Shown here: piece after piece, positions 9,057-18,447 of the stretch
Layout: each line of letters starts with the position of its first letter
Position numbering within the stretch: position 1 is the first letter of the stretch
DNA from: Anaeromicropila herbilytica
GTDB taxonomy: Bacteria; Bacillota; Clostridia; Lachnospirales; Lachnospiraceae
Length of the DNA: 64,000 nucleotides
Direction: 5' to 3'
Assembly (NCBI RefSeq): GCF_016591975.1
Contig: NZ_AP024169.1
Span: forward strand, 3,697,001 to 3,761,000
Translations under genes and position numbers: made by a program
The notes under the pieces: generated by a model
What the model was told of the DNA's origin: nothing
The model's database searches: none
The model's input: only the letters and a program-made list of their open reading frames with translations

Positions 9057-9318
9057 TTCCGATTCCCCCTTGCCTTGCAAATCGAATTATCAAATGTGCT
9101 GTGGACTCTAATAGTTCTTGATACTTCTCCATTTCTGTTTTATCAAATCCAATAATTTCTTCCCAATGATAACTAGGTAAATAGCATACCGCCGAGTGAA
9201 ATCCGCCTTCTACTGGTTTTTCTATATAAACTTTTACATACTCACCATTATCATCATTTTGTAATTCAGAATGAACAATCTCAGTATTATCATCTAGTTG
9301 CATAAAAGGATACATCAT
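9040..9318 (-). CDS. Small protein paired with DUF4160
   Basis: 92 residues, starting MMYPFMQLDDNTEIVHSELQ, with no recognised catalytic motif. It contains YVKVYIEKPVEGGFHSAVCY and WEEIIGFDKTEMEKYQEL. It is in the position DUF2442-type partners usually take next to DUF4160, but the sequence does not look like DUF2442, so no family is assigned. The start at 9318 is preceded by AAGGTG at 9 bases. It overlaps the DUF4160 gene, suggesting a two-gene module. Confidence 0.65.
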   Translation of the reverse strand: MMYPFMQLDDNTEIVHSELQNDDNGEYVKVYIEKPVEGGFHSAVCYLPSYHWEEIIGFDKTEMEKYQELLESTAHLIIRFARQGGIGNASNF

Positions 9319-9797
9319 TATAAACATCACCTTTCCAAATTATATTATAATTCCCAATCTTCTATATTTATATTATAACATTGGGCATTTGAATTTAACA
9401 ATATGATTATTTAATATGATATTATATCAATGAAGTTATGATGCTGATAGAATTGATACAGCTATTGATGTGCTAAAATATGTGTTGAAGCAAACTCAAG
9501 AAATTTGCGTTTAGGGTTGTATTAATGGTACATGAGTCAGAGTAAGCAAGTTTGCATAGGAAGATGAGACTTGTCCATTTAACTCATCTCTTTCAATTAA
9601 CAAACCAACTTTCGTCAATCTCACCATTATGACCTTCTCCATCCTTTGGTAATTGTTGGACGTTGTCGAAAATTGTTAAGGGAATTCATTATGTAAACCG
9701 ATAATTATATAGATAAGGCGGAAGATTATTTCTTCCAATTTATCTATATAATTATCAAATGTATTTAAAAAAATTATTGCATAAGGGAGATGTTTTC
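9319..9797. other. Intergenic with possible gene remnant
   Basis: Bases 9437-9514 on the plus strand read as a 25-codon open stretch (YDADRIDTAIDVLKYVLKQT...) ending in TAG, with an in-frame stop just before it. It may be the tail of a lost aminotransferase-class-V-like gene; this is weak. The far end carries the long hairpin at 9701-9757. Nothing else was seen. Confidence 0.3.
9701..9757 (+). promoter_or_regulatory. Long perfect hairpin in the chemoreceptor leader
   Basis: GATAATTATATAGATAA (9701-9717) is exactly complementary to 9741-9757, with an inner pair GGAAGA / TCTTCC. It ends 40 bp before the chemoreceptor start codon. There is no clean T-tract, so it may be a regulatory structure or operator rather than a terminator. 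Confidence 0.55.
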
Positions 9798-11858
9798 ATG
9801 AAAAGAAAATCTAGTTTATTTGTAAAATTTTTAATAGTGGCCATGATATGTATTATTATACCATTGGTCATTAGTGGCATTTATTCAGTTAACTCACTTT
9901 CAAATTCTTTAGAAAATGAAGTAAAAAAATCATTGAACAGTGCAGCTATTTCAAATAAAAATTATATAGATGTAGCTTTTAAAGATCAAATGGATTTAGC
10001 GACATCTATTTCAAACGAAAGTGAAGTTGTAAACTATTTTAAGGAATTTAAAAAAACTAACCAACCAAATCCAGCAGTATTAACTCATATGTCAAGCAAT
10101 TTGGAAACTAAATACAAAAATTCAAATGGATTATATGAGAATATGATTTATCAAATAATTTCTTCTGATTTAAATAAAGTAACAGTAGCTGATGCTATAG
10201 GTGGAAAGTCTATTGGGGATAAAAGACCAGTTACTCAAGATGTATTAAAAGCCATTGAGCAAGAAGGCAAAACTAAGATTGGAAATATTATGGCTTCTCC
10301 TGCAACCGGAAGACCTGTTATTACAATAACCGCACCGGTTTTAGATACTGACACGAAGCAGTTAACAGCAATATTCCTAAATTCAATAGATTTAAATACA
10401 TTAGCCCAAAATATTGTTAAATCAAACTCTGATAGTAATATTAAAAACTTTATAATAGATTCAACAGGTGTTGTAGTTTCCTCGGAAAATCCTTCACAAA
10501 TATTAAAACTTAACTTTGCTAAAGAAAAAGGAGATATGCCAGGTTTCTTTAAAACTATGAACGCTAAGAACTCAGGTATCGATTATTTTACTATGAATGG
10601 TGTAAGAAACATTGCTTCCTATACCAAAAGTAATATAACGAATTTATATGTTGTGTCCTATATTCCTGTGGAACAGTATATGTCAAAAATCAATAGTGTT
10701 AGAAATGGAATAATTACTGTAATTATTGCAAGTCTTCTTATATCTAGCTTATTAATATTATTTTTTACAAGAAGTATTACTAAACCAATAAAATTAGCCG
10801 TAGAATATATTAAAGTGTTTGCTTTAGGAGATTTTTCAAAGGAAGTACCAGAGAAAGCAATGAGTGTAAATGATGAAACTGGCGATCTCATGACTTCTTT
10901 AAACATAATGCAAAAATCAATCAAAACAATGCTTCAAACTGTAGTTAAGCAATCTGAGAAAATTGAAGATTCCGTTATTATAACTAATAAGAGCATGCTC
11001 GATTTAGAATATCAGATTGAGGAAATATCCTCAACTACTGAAGAGTTGTCAGCTGGAATGGAGGAAACAGCTGCTTCATCAGAAGAATTGAATGCTGCTT
11101 CAGTTGATTTAGAGGTAGTAGTAAGTATTATCTCGGAAAAAGCTCAAGAAGGTGCTGAAACCTCAGCCGAGATTAGTAAAAGGGCACAGGAATTAAAAGA
11201 AAGTGCAGTTACTTCTAAGAATATTGCTGAAGATATTAGAAACAACATATATAATAGTTTAAAACAATCCATAGAGCAGTCAAAAGCAGTGAATCAAATT
11301 AGTGAATTAACAGAATCTATTTTACAGATTTCATCTCAGACAAATTTATTAGCATTAAATGCGGCAATAGAGGCCGCACGAGCAGGAGAAGCCGGAAAAG
11401 GTTTTGCAGTTGTAGCTGAGGAGGTTAGACAGCTAGCTGAGAATTCGAAAAATATTACGAATGAAATTCAGCAAGTAACTAACATCGTAGTATCTTGTGT
11501 AGAAAACTTAAAGTGTAATTCTGAAAATGTATTAGACTTTATAGACTCCACAGTTATAAAAGATTATAATGCATTGGTTAATACTGGAGAACAGTATTAT
11601 AAAGATGCACACTATGTTGAAAATCTTGTAAATGATTTTAGTAGTAAAGCTCAAGAGGTAAGCTCCTCTCTTCACATTATGATTAATGTTATAAATGAAA
11701 TATCTACTGCAAATAATGAAATGGCTATAGGAACTGAAAATATTGCTGATAAATCATCTGCCATTTTACAAAAATCGAACGATGTATCAAAGGTAACCAA
11801 CGATACCAAGGAAATATCTGAGGAATTAAAGACTATTGTTTCAAAATTTAAAATTTAA
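9798..11858 (+). CDS. Methyl-accepting chemotaxis protein
   Basis: 686 residues. Membrane segments lie at about residues 8-30 and 308-328, flanking an extracytoplasmic sensor of the dCache type (TITAPVLDTDTKQLTAIFLN). HAMP follows at about 329-385, then the signalling coiled coil with the invariant hairpin SQTNLLALNAAIEAARAGEA and GKGFAVVAEEVRQLAENS. It would report a small-molecule stimulus to CheA/CheW. The start at 9798 has AAGGGAGATG upstream, whereas the earlier in-frame start lacks one. It is the only rightward gene in cassette 9 and ends in its own terminator. Confidence 0.92.
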   Translation: MKRKSSLFVKFLIVAMICIIIPLVISGIYSVNSLSNSLENEVKKSLNSAAISNKNYIDVAFKDQMDLATSISNESEVVNYFKEFKKTNQPNPAVLTHMSSNLETKYKNSNGLYENMIYQIISSDLNKVTVADAIGGKSIGDKRPVTQDVLKAIEQEGKTKIGNIMASPATGRPVITITAPVLDTDTKQLTAIFLNSIDLNTLAQNIVKSNSDSNIKNFIIDSTGVVVSSENPSQILKLNFAKEKGDMPGFFKTMNAKNSGIDYFTMNGVRNIASYTKSNITNLYVVSYIPVEQYMSKINSVRNGIITVIIASLLISSLLILFFTRSITKPIKLAVEYIKVFALGDFSKEVPEKAMSVNDETGDLMTSLNIMQKSIKTMLQTVVKQSEKIEDSVIITNKSMLDLEYQIEEISSTTEELSAGMEETAASSEELNAASVDLEVVVSIISEKAQEGAETSAEISKRAQELKESAVTSKNIAEDIRNNIYNSLKQSIEQSKAVNQISELTESILQISSQTNLLALNAAIEAARAGEAGKGFAVVAEEVRQLAENSKNITNEIQQVTNIVVSCVENLKCNSENVLDFIDSTVIKDYNALVNTGEQYYKDAHYVENLVNDFSSKAQEVSSSLHIMINVINEISTANNEMAIGTENIADKSSAILQKSNDVSKVTNDTKEISEELKTIVSKFKI

Positions 11859-11880
11859 TTTTATAATATCTTAAACCAAT

Positions 11881-11921
11881 AACGATGAGAATATCTATTG
11901 TCAGTAGATTTTCTCATCGTT
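11881..11921 (+). terminator. Terminator of the chemoreceptor gene
   Basis: AACGATGAGAA pairs with TTCTCATCGTT, extended by ATCTA / TAGAT with one mismatch. It lies 22 bp after the stop codon. Confidence 0.65.
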
Positions 11922-12094
11922 AACTTATATCTCATTTTTTATTTCTTCTCTTTTTGTTTATGTTTGATTTTTGTTTATTTTAGGATTATGACCAATATGC
12001 TTTTCCCATGTGCGTACAGTTGTAAAAAATAATTTAGATTATCATTAAAAAGGACTTTAACTCTATACATAGCGACTATAACATATAATTTGTG

Positions 12095-12538
12095 CTACTC
12101 CTTATCCATTAAAAAACATGCATCTATATTGCCTGTTTTCACATTTATCATACACTCATATTTATTTTTTCCATCAATTTCTGCAAATACCGCCCACATA
12201 GAATATTCGCTGGAAATCATATCAAGATAATTAAGATGATATACTAAAGTATATGTACCGTCATTACCACTATTTAGGTATCCTTTATCAGTAAATTCTT
12301 TATTGGCTATTACTACTGCCTCTTCTTCACTTATTTCTTCGCTACGCTTTGGAACTTGACCATGAATATATACTGTGCCAAACTCTTCTGTTTCAATACT
12401 ATAATTATATGTCTTAGTACTTTTATTATTAGCTGAATTATCATTAGTGTTTACTTTCCTACACCTAAAAGAAAATGCTATCAGAATTATTATTGCAAAG
12501 CATATTAGTATTGTACTTATAAATATAGGCTTTTTCAT
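12095..12538 (-). CDS. Membrane-anchored small protein, PepSY-like
   Basis: 147 residues. An N-terminal hydrophobic helix (residues 4-24, ISTILICFAIIILIAFSF) anchors an extracytoplasmic domain. SEEISEEEAVVIANKEFTDK followed by a strand-rich part ending IDGKNKYECMINVKTGNIDA resembles a PepSY-type fold, known in protease inhibitors and signal modulators; this is tentative. The start at 12538 has GGGAGATAAAAAAATT before it. It is separated by 90 bp from the upstream anchored protein and is possibly co-transcribed. Confidence 0.65.
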   Translation of the reverse strand: MKKPIFISTILICFAIIILIAFSFRCRKVNTNDNSANNKSTKTYNYSIETEEFGTVYIHGQVPKRSEEISEEEAVVIANKEFTDKGYLNSGNDGTYTLVYHLNYLDMISSEYSMWAVFAEIDGKNKYECMINVKTGNIDACFLMDKE

Positions 12539-12628
12539 AATTTTTTTATCTCCCTCGAATATTTTCACTTTAACAAATTTTAGCACTTTTAACCATTTTT
12601 TTTAATAACATTGAAAATCATTGTTGAC

Positions 12629-13624
12629 TTACTTATCAGCAAGTGTAATATCAGTAGGTACTACTTTTTCAATGGTATCCGTTTCTCCGCCATTTAAAAC
12701 ATAAATAACCTTAAAATCACTTCCAGAATTTTTTCTAACAAGATCAGCCAACTCTGGTAATTTAGACAAATCTACATAAACAAAATGTGCATAATTCATG
12801 TCATCCTCGGAATATGAGAACTCAAATGGAAAAACGCCATTCTCTTCTTCCATCATGTCAGATCCATAAAAAATATGTTCCTTATTATCCGGTTTAATCT
12901 TAGATTCTACAGTTTTTGATGAAAGTGATTTGATGCTATATCCATCAAAGCAACTATATTTATTTTTTATTAGATTCACTGTAAGCTCTTTCTTTGTTGT
13001 TGAATCCGTTCCATCCCAACCAACTTCTAGATCAGCTGTAAGGCGTACTCCTTCATCTGTAACTTCATATTTATAATCCGTTATTTGTCCAAAGTTCAGT
13101 GCACTGGCTGTATCATTACTATCCACAGTATCCTTAACATATGACGAAAAATCCACTTTTATATCGGTAAGAGAATACTGTATATAATTAAGTTCACTGA
13201 TGCTTATTTTTCCATTATTCTTATCTGCGATCTGATCTAAGTAATCAAAGGATAATCTTGAGTTTTGAATGAACTTAGTAATAAAAGTTTCTTTCCACTC
13301 TTCACTCTTAACCACATTCTGATCAAAATCGTCATAAGTAATTGCTAACTGAACAATTGCTCCCTTTAAATTGTCCCCCATCGTAAATTCCGAAGGATAT
13401 TCATAGGCTTTAATCACAAGAGCTTCATAAGCTATATCTTGTTTCGATTCAGTTCTTTTCTTTATTTTGCTACTATTCTCACTTTCTTCTATAACTGTTG
13501 TGCTATTATTTTTATCTTTCTTTGTGTCCTTGTTCCATATAAAAAACACGAGAAACATAGCAAGTGGAAAAAACACACCGACTAAGATATAAAACCATAC
13601 TCTCTTTTTTGCATTCTTATTCAA
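12629..13624 (-). CDS. Membrane-anchored protein of unknown function
   Basis: 331 residues with a TTG start behind GGGGAGATAAAAG. One N-terminal transmembrane helix (residues 8-29, VWFYILVGVFFPLAMFLVFF) is followed by a lysine- and serine-rich linker and an extracytoplasmic domain of about 270 residues with no recognised motif. It is probably surface-exposed. It precedes another anchored protein on the same strand, and the two may act together. No family is assigned. Confidence 0.65.
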   Translation of the reverse strand: MNKNAKKRVWFYILVGVFFPLAMFLVFFIWNKDTKKDKNNSTTVIEESENSSKIKKRTESKQDIAYEALVIKAYEYPSEFTMGDNLKGAIVQLAITYDDFDQNVVKSEEWKETFITKFIQNSRLSFDYLDQIADKNNGKISISELNYIQYSLTDIKVDFSSYVKDTVDSNDTASALNFGQITDYKYEVTDEGVRLTADLEVGWDGTDSTTKKELTVNLIKNKYSCFDGYSIKSLSSKTVESKIKPDNKEHIFYGSDMMEEENGVFPFEFSYSEDDMNYAHFVYVDLSKLPELADLVRKNSGSDFKVIYVLNGGETDTIEKVVPTDITLADK

Positions 13625-14143
13625 CTTTTATCTCCCCTACTCTATGTTTGTATGTTCTATGATCTACCTGATAAGAAATCACCACTTGGATAGTCCTTTG
13701 CAATGCTCTTACCAGATACAGATTGAGATGTTATGAACTCACAGACACTTAATTGAACTTTCTTACTGTCTAACATATAACGATGTCCCCATTCATTCTA
13801 ACATTGATTATTTGGTACATAACCTTCTTGTTGTTAACTAGTCTTATAACTACCTTTGTTACTTATACATTATCTTTCATAAAGAACTTATCCTTACACC
13901 CTTTATTTTACAATTATAACATTGTTTTACATGTTTTCAAGTGTCTATTATTTTTATCTAATTTTTGTGTTGGTTTTTAAAATATATAAATATATTTATA
14001 TTGTTGCTAGTATTCAATAAAATGGTTTTCGATTCGATAAGACCACAATTGCAATTTTTGACTTTGGATCAAAACACAAGTTACTATTAAAGATTCCTAT
14101 TACTGCATTATGCCAATAGACCTGATTTGTCTTATCATAAATG

Positions 14144-14183
14144 AAAAAAGTAAATATATCTGAAACTTCTAGATATATTTACT
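14144..14183 (-). terminator. Hairpin next to att site C
   Basis: AGTAAATATATC (14149-14160) pairs perfectly with GATATATTTACT (14172-14183), and on the minus strand CTTTTTTCAT follows. It lies 48 bp to the left of att site C and is terminator-like in the leftward direction. Confidence 0.7.
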
Positions 14184-14231
14184 CCTTCTTATACAATTCA
14201 TTTACTTTTAATGCTTACAGAATCCTATTTC

Positions 14232-14290
14232 AGTAAATCTCTCCGTTACTTGGTATGGTTCACCGTATCAGTGGCAAGTGAGGTTCATCC
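14232..14290 (-). repeat. att-like site C
   Basis: AGTAAAT left flank, then TTACTTGGTATGGTTCACCG and TATCA. Two bases are missing from the TTGTGG part, so the GEPYHK frame is broken. The right arm is diverged. It lies about 180 bp beyond the metallo-hydrolase stop. Confidence 0.75.
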
Positions 14291-14468
14291 ATTTAATAGC
14301 CCTACATTTATTCTACATAATTACGGTATAACATCAGATATAGTATATAAAAATACTGTAGTAGTATGTCTACGAATGTTTTGAATATTTTATCCTTCTA
14401 GGCTATTGATGAATCATTTCATTTATAGTAGGTGGATTAAGTAAATTAAAATCTGCTTTTATTTATTA

Positions 14469-15317
14469 TTATAACAAAATTACATGTGGAATAACACTCG
14501 GGTCATGATTTGCTAGTGATTCAAGGCAGTTTGCATCCATACTCTGTTCGCGAATCCACTGTAATGATTTTTTTTGTTTATCCCTATCTAAGGAGATCCC
14601 AGATGTAATCATTTGTTTCCATGATTTCTCTGCATATCCTCCATCAGAGAAGAGTAAAACAAATTTTCCATCTACATTTTTTACTTTTACAGCAAACAAT
14701 CCATCTGCATGGCCAGGAATATTAATAAGCTCTATACTACCATCTCCAAATAGGTCATAAGATTTTCTTACTGGGCCTTCTGTATCATTCCAGTCAAACT
14801 CTGTAAGACTGACATCTTTCCACCATTTCTTTTTATATCGTACTGCTGAATGTCTTTTTGCACATTCTACTTCATCCAATGCTACCAAGATTTTCTTTGC
14901 ATCTTTTACTAAGCCAACACCGTTCGCGTGATCGCAGTCTAAATGTGTTAATAATACATAATCAAGATCAGATGTTTTCAATCCTAACCTTTTAAGTTGT
15001 TCATCAATCGCTGCACCTTTTTCAATCTTTCCCTGATTTACTAAATAAAGAAATAGTGAACCTAATGATTTTATCTGCGCAGCTTTATCGAGTGTACCAT
15101 TGGGACTCATATTTCTATGCCATCCACAATCCACCAAAATTTTTCCCTGTGGATGCTCAATTAAATATACTGAAACAGGAAGCCATAAGCGATTTTCTTT
15201 TCTTCCAAAAATGCCAGAAGCTTTTATTGCACTACAGTTCTCTCCTCCAAATGGCAAATCTGGTGATACACATACATAACCTGTATGCATTACATGAATT
15301 TTAATTTTATCCATCAT
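14469..15317 (-). CDS. Metallo-beta-lactamase-fold hydrolase (AHL-lactonase-like)
   Basis: 282 residues. The metal-binding motif is THLDCDHANG (residues 124-133), the HxDxDH variant common in lactonase-like members, followed by NIPGHADGLF (third His) and LLFSDGGYAE (bridging Asp). Members hydrolyse lactones or similar esters; the substrate is unknown. AAGGAGGAATGAA stands before ATG 15317, which is preferred over the longer frame. It lies just downstream of a fragment of a short-chain dehydrogenase and a TetR regulator, the remains of a regulated detoxification operon. Confidence 0.82.
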   Translation of the reverse strand: MMDKIKIHVMHTGYVCVSPDLPFGGENCSAIKASGIFGRKENRLWLPVSVYLIEHPQGKILVDCGWHRNMSPNGTLDKAAQIKSLGSLFLYLVNQGKIEKGAAIDEQLKRLGLKTSDLDYVLLTHLDCDHANGVGLVKDAKKILVALDEVECAKRHSAVRYKKKWWKDVSLTEFDWNDTEGPVRKSYDLFGDGSIELINIPGHADGLFAVKVKNVDGKFVLLFSDGGYAEKSWKQMITSGISLDRDKQKKSLQWIREQSMDANCLESLANHDPSVIPHVILL

Positions 15318-15333
15318 TTCATTCCTCCTTAAA

Positions 15334-15585
15334 TTATCTTCCATTAATGACTCCAGCAAATTTTGCTCCTATGCTGAGAGGTACAATCCTTGATCCAATA
15401 TTAGCCATCCTCGTAAAAAAACCATGATACACTACAACCTTTCCCTTCATCATTTTTTTATATCCATACTCAGCCACTTCTTTTGGTATGGCAGGCTTCA
15501 TAAATGTGAACATTTTTGATTTTTTCATCTCACTTTCTATTTCTGATATTATGTTAGCACATAGATTTTTCTTTTTCTGCGACAA
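15334..15585 (-). pseudogene. C-terminal fragment of a short-chain dehydrogenase (SDR)
   Basis: 83 codons reading FTFMKPAIPKEVAEYGYKKM followed by KGKVVVYHGFFTRMANIG. This is the C-terminal segment of DltE/FabG-like short-chain dehydrogenases (EVA..GYKAMMKGK.VV.PG). The NAD-binding Rossmann part and the Ser-Tyr-Lys active site are missing. It starts directly after the hairpin that ends the TetR gene, so the 5' part was probably deleted. A protein may still be made but cannot be an active dehydrogenase. Confidence 0.7.
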
Positions 15586-15588
15586 AAC

Positions 15589-15620
15589 AGAGCAAAGTGT
15601 CTAAACTTTGCTCTGTTTTT
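15589..15620. terminator. Bidirectional terminator between TetR gene and SDR fragment
   Basis: CAGAGCAAAGT pairs perfectly with ACTTTGCTCTG around a 5-base loop, with TTTT on both outer sides. It overlaps the TetR stop codon region. Confidence 0.75.
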
Positions 15621-16197
15621 AAAACTCTATTAATTTTAATGTCTGTGTCACAACCTTATCTAAGCTGTTGAGATCTACTTCGTATGGATTTGATAGCCAA
15701 AAGGTATATGCTGCAATTACTTCTGATGCAGCCATCTCTAAAACTAGTTGATAATTATTCTTATTATGAAACCGATATTCCCGTTCTAACAAGTGGTATT
15801 TAATAGCACTTTTCCACTTTTGAACAAATCGATTATTCAAATTTGAAACTAAAAAGGCATAGAAAAGGCTTTTATGCTTTTCAACATAATTAATCGTATC
15901 TTGGTAATATTGCAGATAACCTTCAGCTTTTATTTCTGGATTCATCAAATGTTGATTTAAATGTAACAGCTGAAGAATATGATAATTCTCCACTTCCTCA
16001 GTCAATTCATCTATATTCTGATAATATACATAAAATGTACTTCTGGCTACATGTGATACCTGTATTAACTCCCTTACACTGATTTTATAGGCAGGTTTCG
16101 TTTTCCATAATAAAATCAATCCATCATATAATGCAGTCTGAGCTTCTGTGATTTTCCCAACTTTTATTTCAGTAATTTCTAAATACGGATTTTTCAT
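15619..16197 (-). CDS. TetR-family transcriptional regulator
   Basis: 192 residues. The N-terminal helix-turn-helix is ISVRELIQVSHVARSTFYVY followed by YQNIDEL, the typical TetR recognition helix. The C-terminal 120 residues are helical and would bind a ligand and dimerise. AGAGAGGTTTTGAT precedes the ATG. As the first gene of cassette 8 it probably represses itself and formerly the SDR and lactonase-like genes downstream. Confidence 0.88.
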   Translation of the reverse strand: MKNPYLEITEIKVGKITEAQTALYDGLILLWKTKPAYKISVRELIQVSHVARSTFYVYYQNIDELTEEVENYHILQLLHLNQHLMNPEIKAEGYLQYYQDTINYVEKHKSLFYAFLVSNLNNRFVQKWKSAIKYHLLEREYRFHNKNNYQLVLEMAASEVIAAYTFWLSNPYEVDLNSLDKVVTQTLKLIEF

Positions 16198-16340
16198 ATC
16201 AAAACCTCTCTTCTAAAATCGACTTATTTGCTCCCTTCTCCTAATTAATAAGATAGAATAACAGAGTGATTTTGTCTCCTCGATAAATTACTATTTGTCT
16301 ATTACACATACTTGTTACTAATATTATTATAACAGATCTT

Positions 16341-16380
16341 GTAAATACACTATTACTTATGATACGGTTCCCCGTATCAC
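16341..16380 (-). repeat. att-like site D
   Basis: The minus strand reads GGGGAACCGTATCATAAGTA then A, encoding G-E-P-Y-H-K-stop with TAT, CAT, AAG and TAA codons. The plus-strand right half-site is CCCCGTATCAC. The right outer arm is replaced by the end of the HD gene, whose stop lies only 2 bp away. Confidence 0.88.
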
Positions 16381-16382
16381 AA

Positions 16383-18290
16383 CTAAGTCAATGTTTGAAA
16401 TCTTTTCACAATCTGTTCACCGATTTGTGTACCGATACCTCCTAACAGTTCTTCCCTTTTCTCTTTTAGAAGCTCTTCCTCATCCTTTGCCAGAATATAA
16501 ATATAAAAGGCAGGTAGATATTCGGAATCAAGTTGTAATATGTCAGCAATTCCACTGATATCTTTTAAGGTAGAGAGGGCTCCCTTATAGTTATAAAAAT
16601 TAATTGGAGAATCTAATCCAATTGAGATCCTCTTAAATAAAGTTACCGTATCATATGTCTTAAGATTGGTAACAACACGATTTGTTTCCGCTTTCACAAT
16701 GTCACTAACCATCTGTTCAAAGGATTCAATTTGCATATACTTACTATATCTCGATATAAATGATAATACAAAGCCAGAAGAATTTTTCTTCGTATTCTCT
16801 AACATTTGACGAATTAGCTCCGTAGATCTATCCCCATAAGACAACCCATTTTCTTTCTGTAAATACGTTTCAATCTCATCTATATGATTCATTAATTCCA
16901 GTTTCACAGCATCGTCAATAATCTTAAAATTCTCACTCCTCTTAATCAGAGAATGATACCTTTTACTATTACGCAACAATTCTGCAAGTCGTTGTGCTAA
17001 CAGATAGTCCACTGTGTCTTCTTTAATCTCTTCATTATGATAATATTCGGTATAATATATCTGCCTCAACACAGTCAATAGCCAAGAGTCATTCCATTGG
17101 GACAGTGCATTTGCTTTGATTGCTGACTTTTTATCGCCCAATGGAAACCAAAGACCTGAGATGTCAAATGGTATCAATACTTCACTACTACGCTGTGTTT
17201 CTGATACCGTTTCACCTAAATATTTCTTCACCAAATCTTTTACGATTTGTTCAAGTATATAATCCGTTTTAATAACTCTATGATGATAGATAATATCTTT
17301 ATAGCTATTATATCTTCTCTTTACAAAGTCCTCTACTGAACTTACTGCTTTTAATGGAACACTGAATTTAATCTCTCCATTTTCGATATTCATCTGCATA
17401 TCATTAATAATCCTGCTATACTCTATCTTTCCAGAATCCATTCCTGAATTGAGTACATCTCTAGTCACATAATCCAAGCGATCTCCATCTAAACTAGAAT
17501 CAATAATCCTATGAAGATACCCGAAGGCTCCATCTTCTGCAAAAATTCTTTTTACAGTTTCTAATATAATCAGTTCAAATAGATTCTCCTGATATTTATC
17601 ATCATCAGCTGAAATAGGTGCAATAATCTTGCTTAAAATACCCTCGCTGATCTCGTCACCCATTTGTTCATGTAATTTCCTATCACCCTCAAAGTACTTC
17701 GACATGATCTCTACAAATTCTTTCGCATTTTTCTTTTCACTAACTGCCTTGTCCTTATATTCCAGATAGACACCCTTCAATGCGAATTCCACGATATGAC
17801 TGAATGGTGGATGCCCGATATCATGCAACAGTGCCGCTGCCCGAATGGATTGGATAAGAATAAGATACATAATCTTATACTGATCTGGGATATTATTCGG
17901 TATCAGAGAATGCCTTAACTTATCCAACCCAATTTGTGGCATTGCCTCTGGAAGTCTACCACCTAATTTTTCGTTACAAATATCTGTCTGTTGTCTTAAT
18001 TTATCTAAAATCACGATATATTCTCGATCAAAAATTACAAAGAATTCACTCAACATGGTATCCGTAGTATTCAATGCGGACTGAAAGAACATGTCCGAGC
18101 AAATCTTCATTGTTCCAATGGAATGTTCAAATCGTTTGGTTCGATTGGTTGGAAATGTAAAATATACTGTAGAATTCTGATATACATCATGAAGACGATT
18201 AAAACCGATGGTTGAAACAATTCTTCTTTCATATTCGGTTAATGAAATCAATCCATGAATGGAATCGTTTAAATAAATACCTTTTTTCAA
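16383..18290 (-). CDS. HD-domain phosphohydrolase (SAMHD1/dGTPase-like)
   Basis: 635 residues. The metal site is complete: H56 in TKRFEHSIGT, H156-D157 in AAALLHDIGHPPFSH, and D270 in SLDGDRLDYVTRD. This combination matches SAMHD1-type and deoxyguanosine-triphosphatase-type HD enzymes that hydrolyse dNTPs. The 300-residue C-terminal region is unassigned. Depletion of dNTPs is an established antiviral mechanism, so a defence role is possible but unproven. The start codon is TTG behind GGAGGCATAA. It is the last gene of cassette 7, directly beside att site D. Confidence 0.82.
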   Translation of the reverse strand: MKKGIYLNDSIHGLISLTEYERRIVSTIGFNRLHDVYQNSTVYFTFPTNRTKRFEHSIGTMKICSDMFFQSALNTTDTMLSEFFVIFDREYIVILDKLRQQTDICNEKLGGRLPEAMPQIGLDKLRHSLIPNNIPDQYKIMYLILIQSIRAAALLHDIGHPPFSHIVEFALKGVYLEYKDKAVSEKKNAKEFVEIMSKYFEGDRKLHEQMGDEISEGILSKIIAPISADDDKYQENLFELIILETVKRIFAEDGAFGYLHRIIDSSLDGDRLDYVTRDVLNSGMDSGKIEYSRIINDMQMNIENGEIKFSVPLKAVSSVEDFVKRRYNSYKDIIYHHRVIKTDYILEQIVKDLVKKYLGETVSETQRSSEVLIPFDISGLWFPLGDKKSAIKANALSQWNDSWLLTVLRQIYYTEYYHNEEIKEDTVDYLLAQRLAELLRNSKRYHSLIKRSENFKIIDDAVKLELMNHIDEIETYLQKENGLSYGDRSTELIRQMLENTKKNSSGFVLSFISRYSKYMQIESFEQMVSDIVKAETNRVVTNLKTYDTVTLFKRISIGLDSPINFYNYKGALSTLKDISGIADILQLDSEYLPAFYIYILAKDEEELLKEKREELLGGIGTQIGEQIVKRFQTLT

Positions 18291-18447
18291 ATTATGCCTC
18301 CTACTTTTTTCTCTATTATAAAGTATTTGTTCTCATAATTCTACTAATTCAGCCTATTTACTTATTCAGAGAAACTGACTGTTGACCGCAGTTCATTCAT
18401 ATACCATAGACTCTTTTACTACATAATGATATCAACATATCTTAAAC

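Larger units (their letters stand above)
13625..14468. other. Intergenic, 844 bp, with terminator and att site C
   Basis: Apart from the hairpin at 14149-14183 and att site C at 14232, no gene was recognised. The stretch is AT-rich and its only open frame (13783-13980, hydrophobic) lacks a good ribosome binding site. It could be decayed DNA at a cassette boundary. Confidence 0.5.

Noticed and set aside
9437..9514. Tail of a cysteine-desulfurase-like gene
   Set aside because: Only 25 codons remain and the similarity is too vague to name; noted only in the intergenic entry.
9520..9560. Possible extra att site (TATTAATGGTACATG)
   Set aside because: Only the TGGTAC core matches; both arms and the GGTTC centre are absent.
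13783..13980. 65-residue hydrophobic open frame
   Set aside because: No convincing ribosome binding site, composition of random AT-rich DNA, and no recognisable motif.
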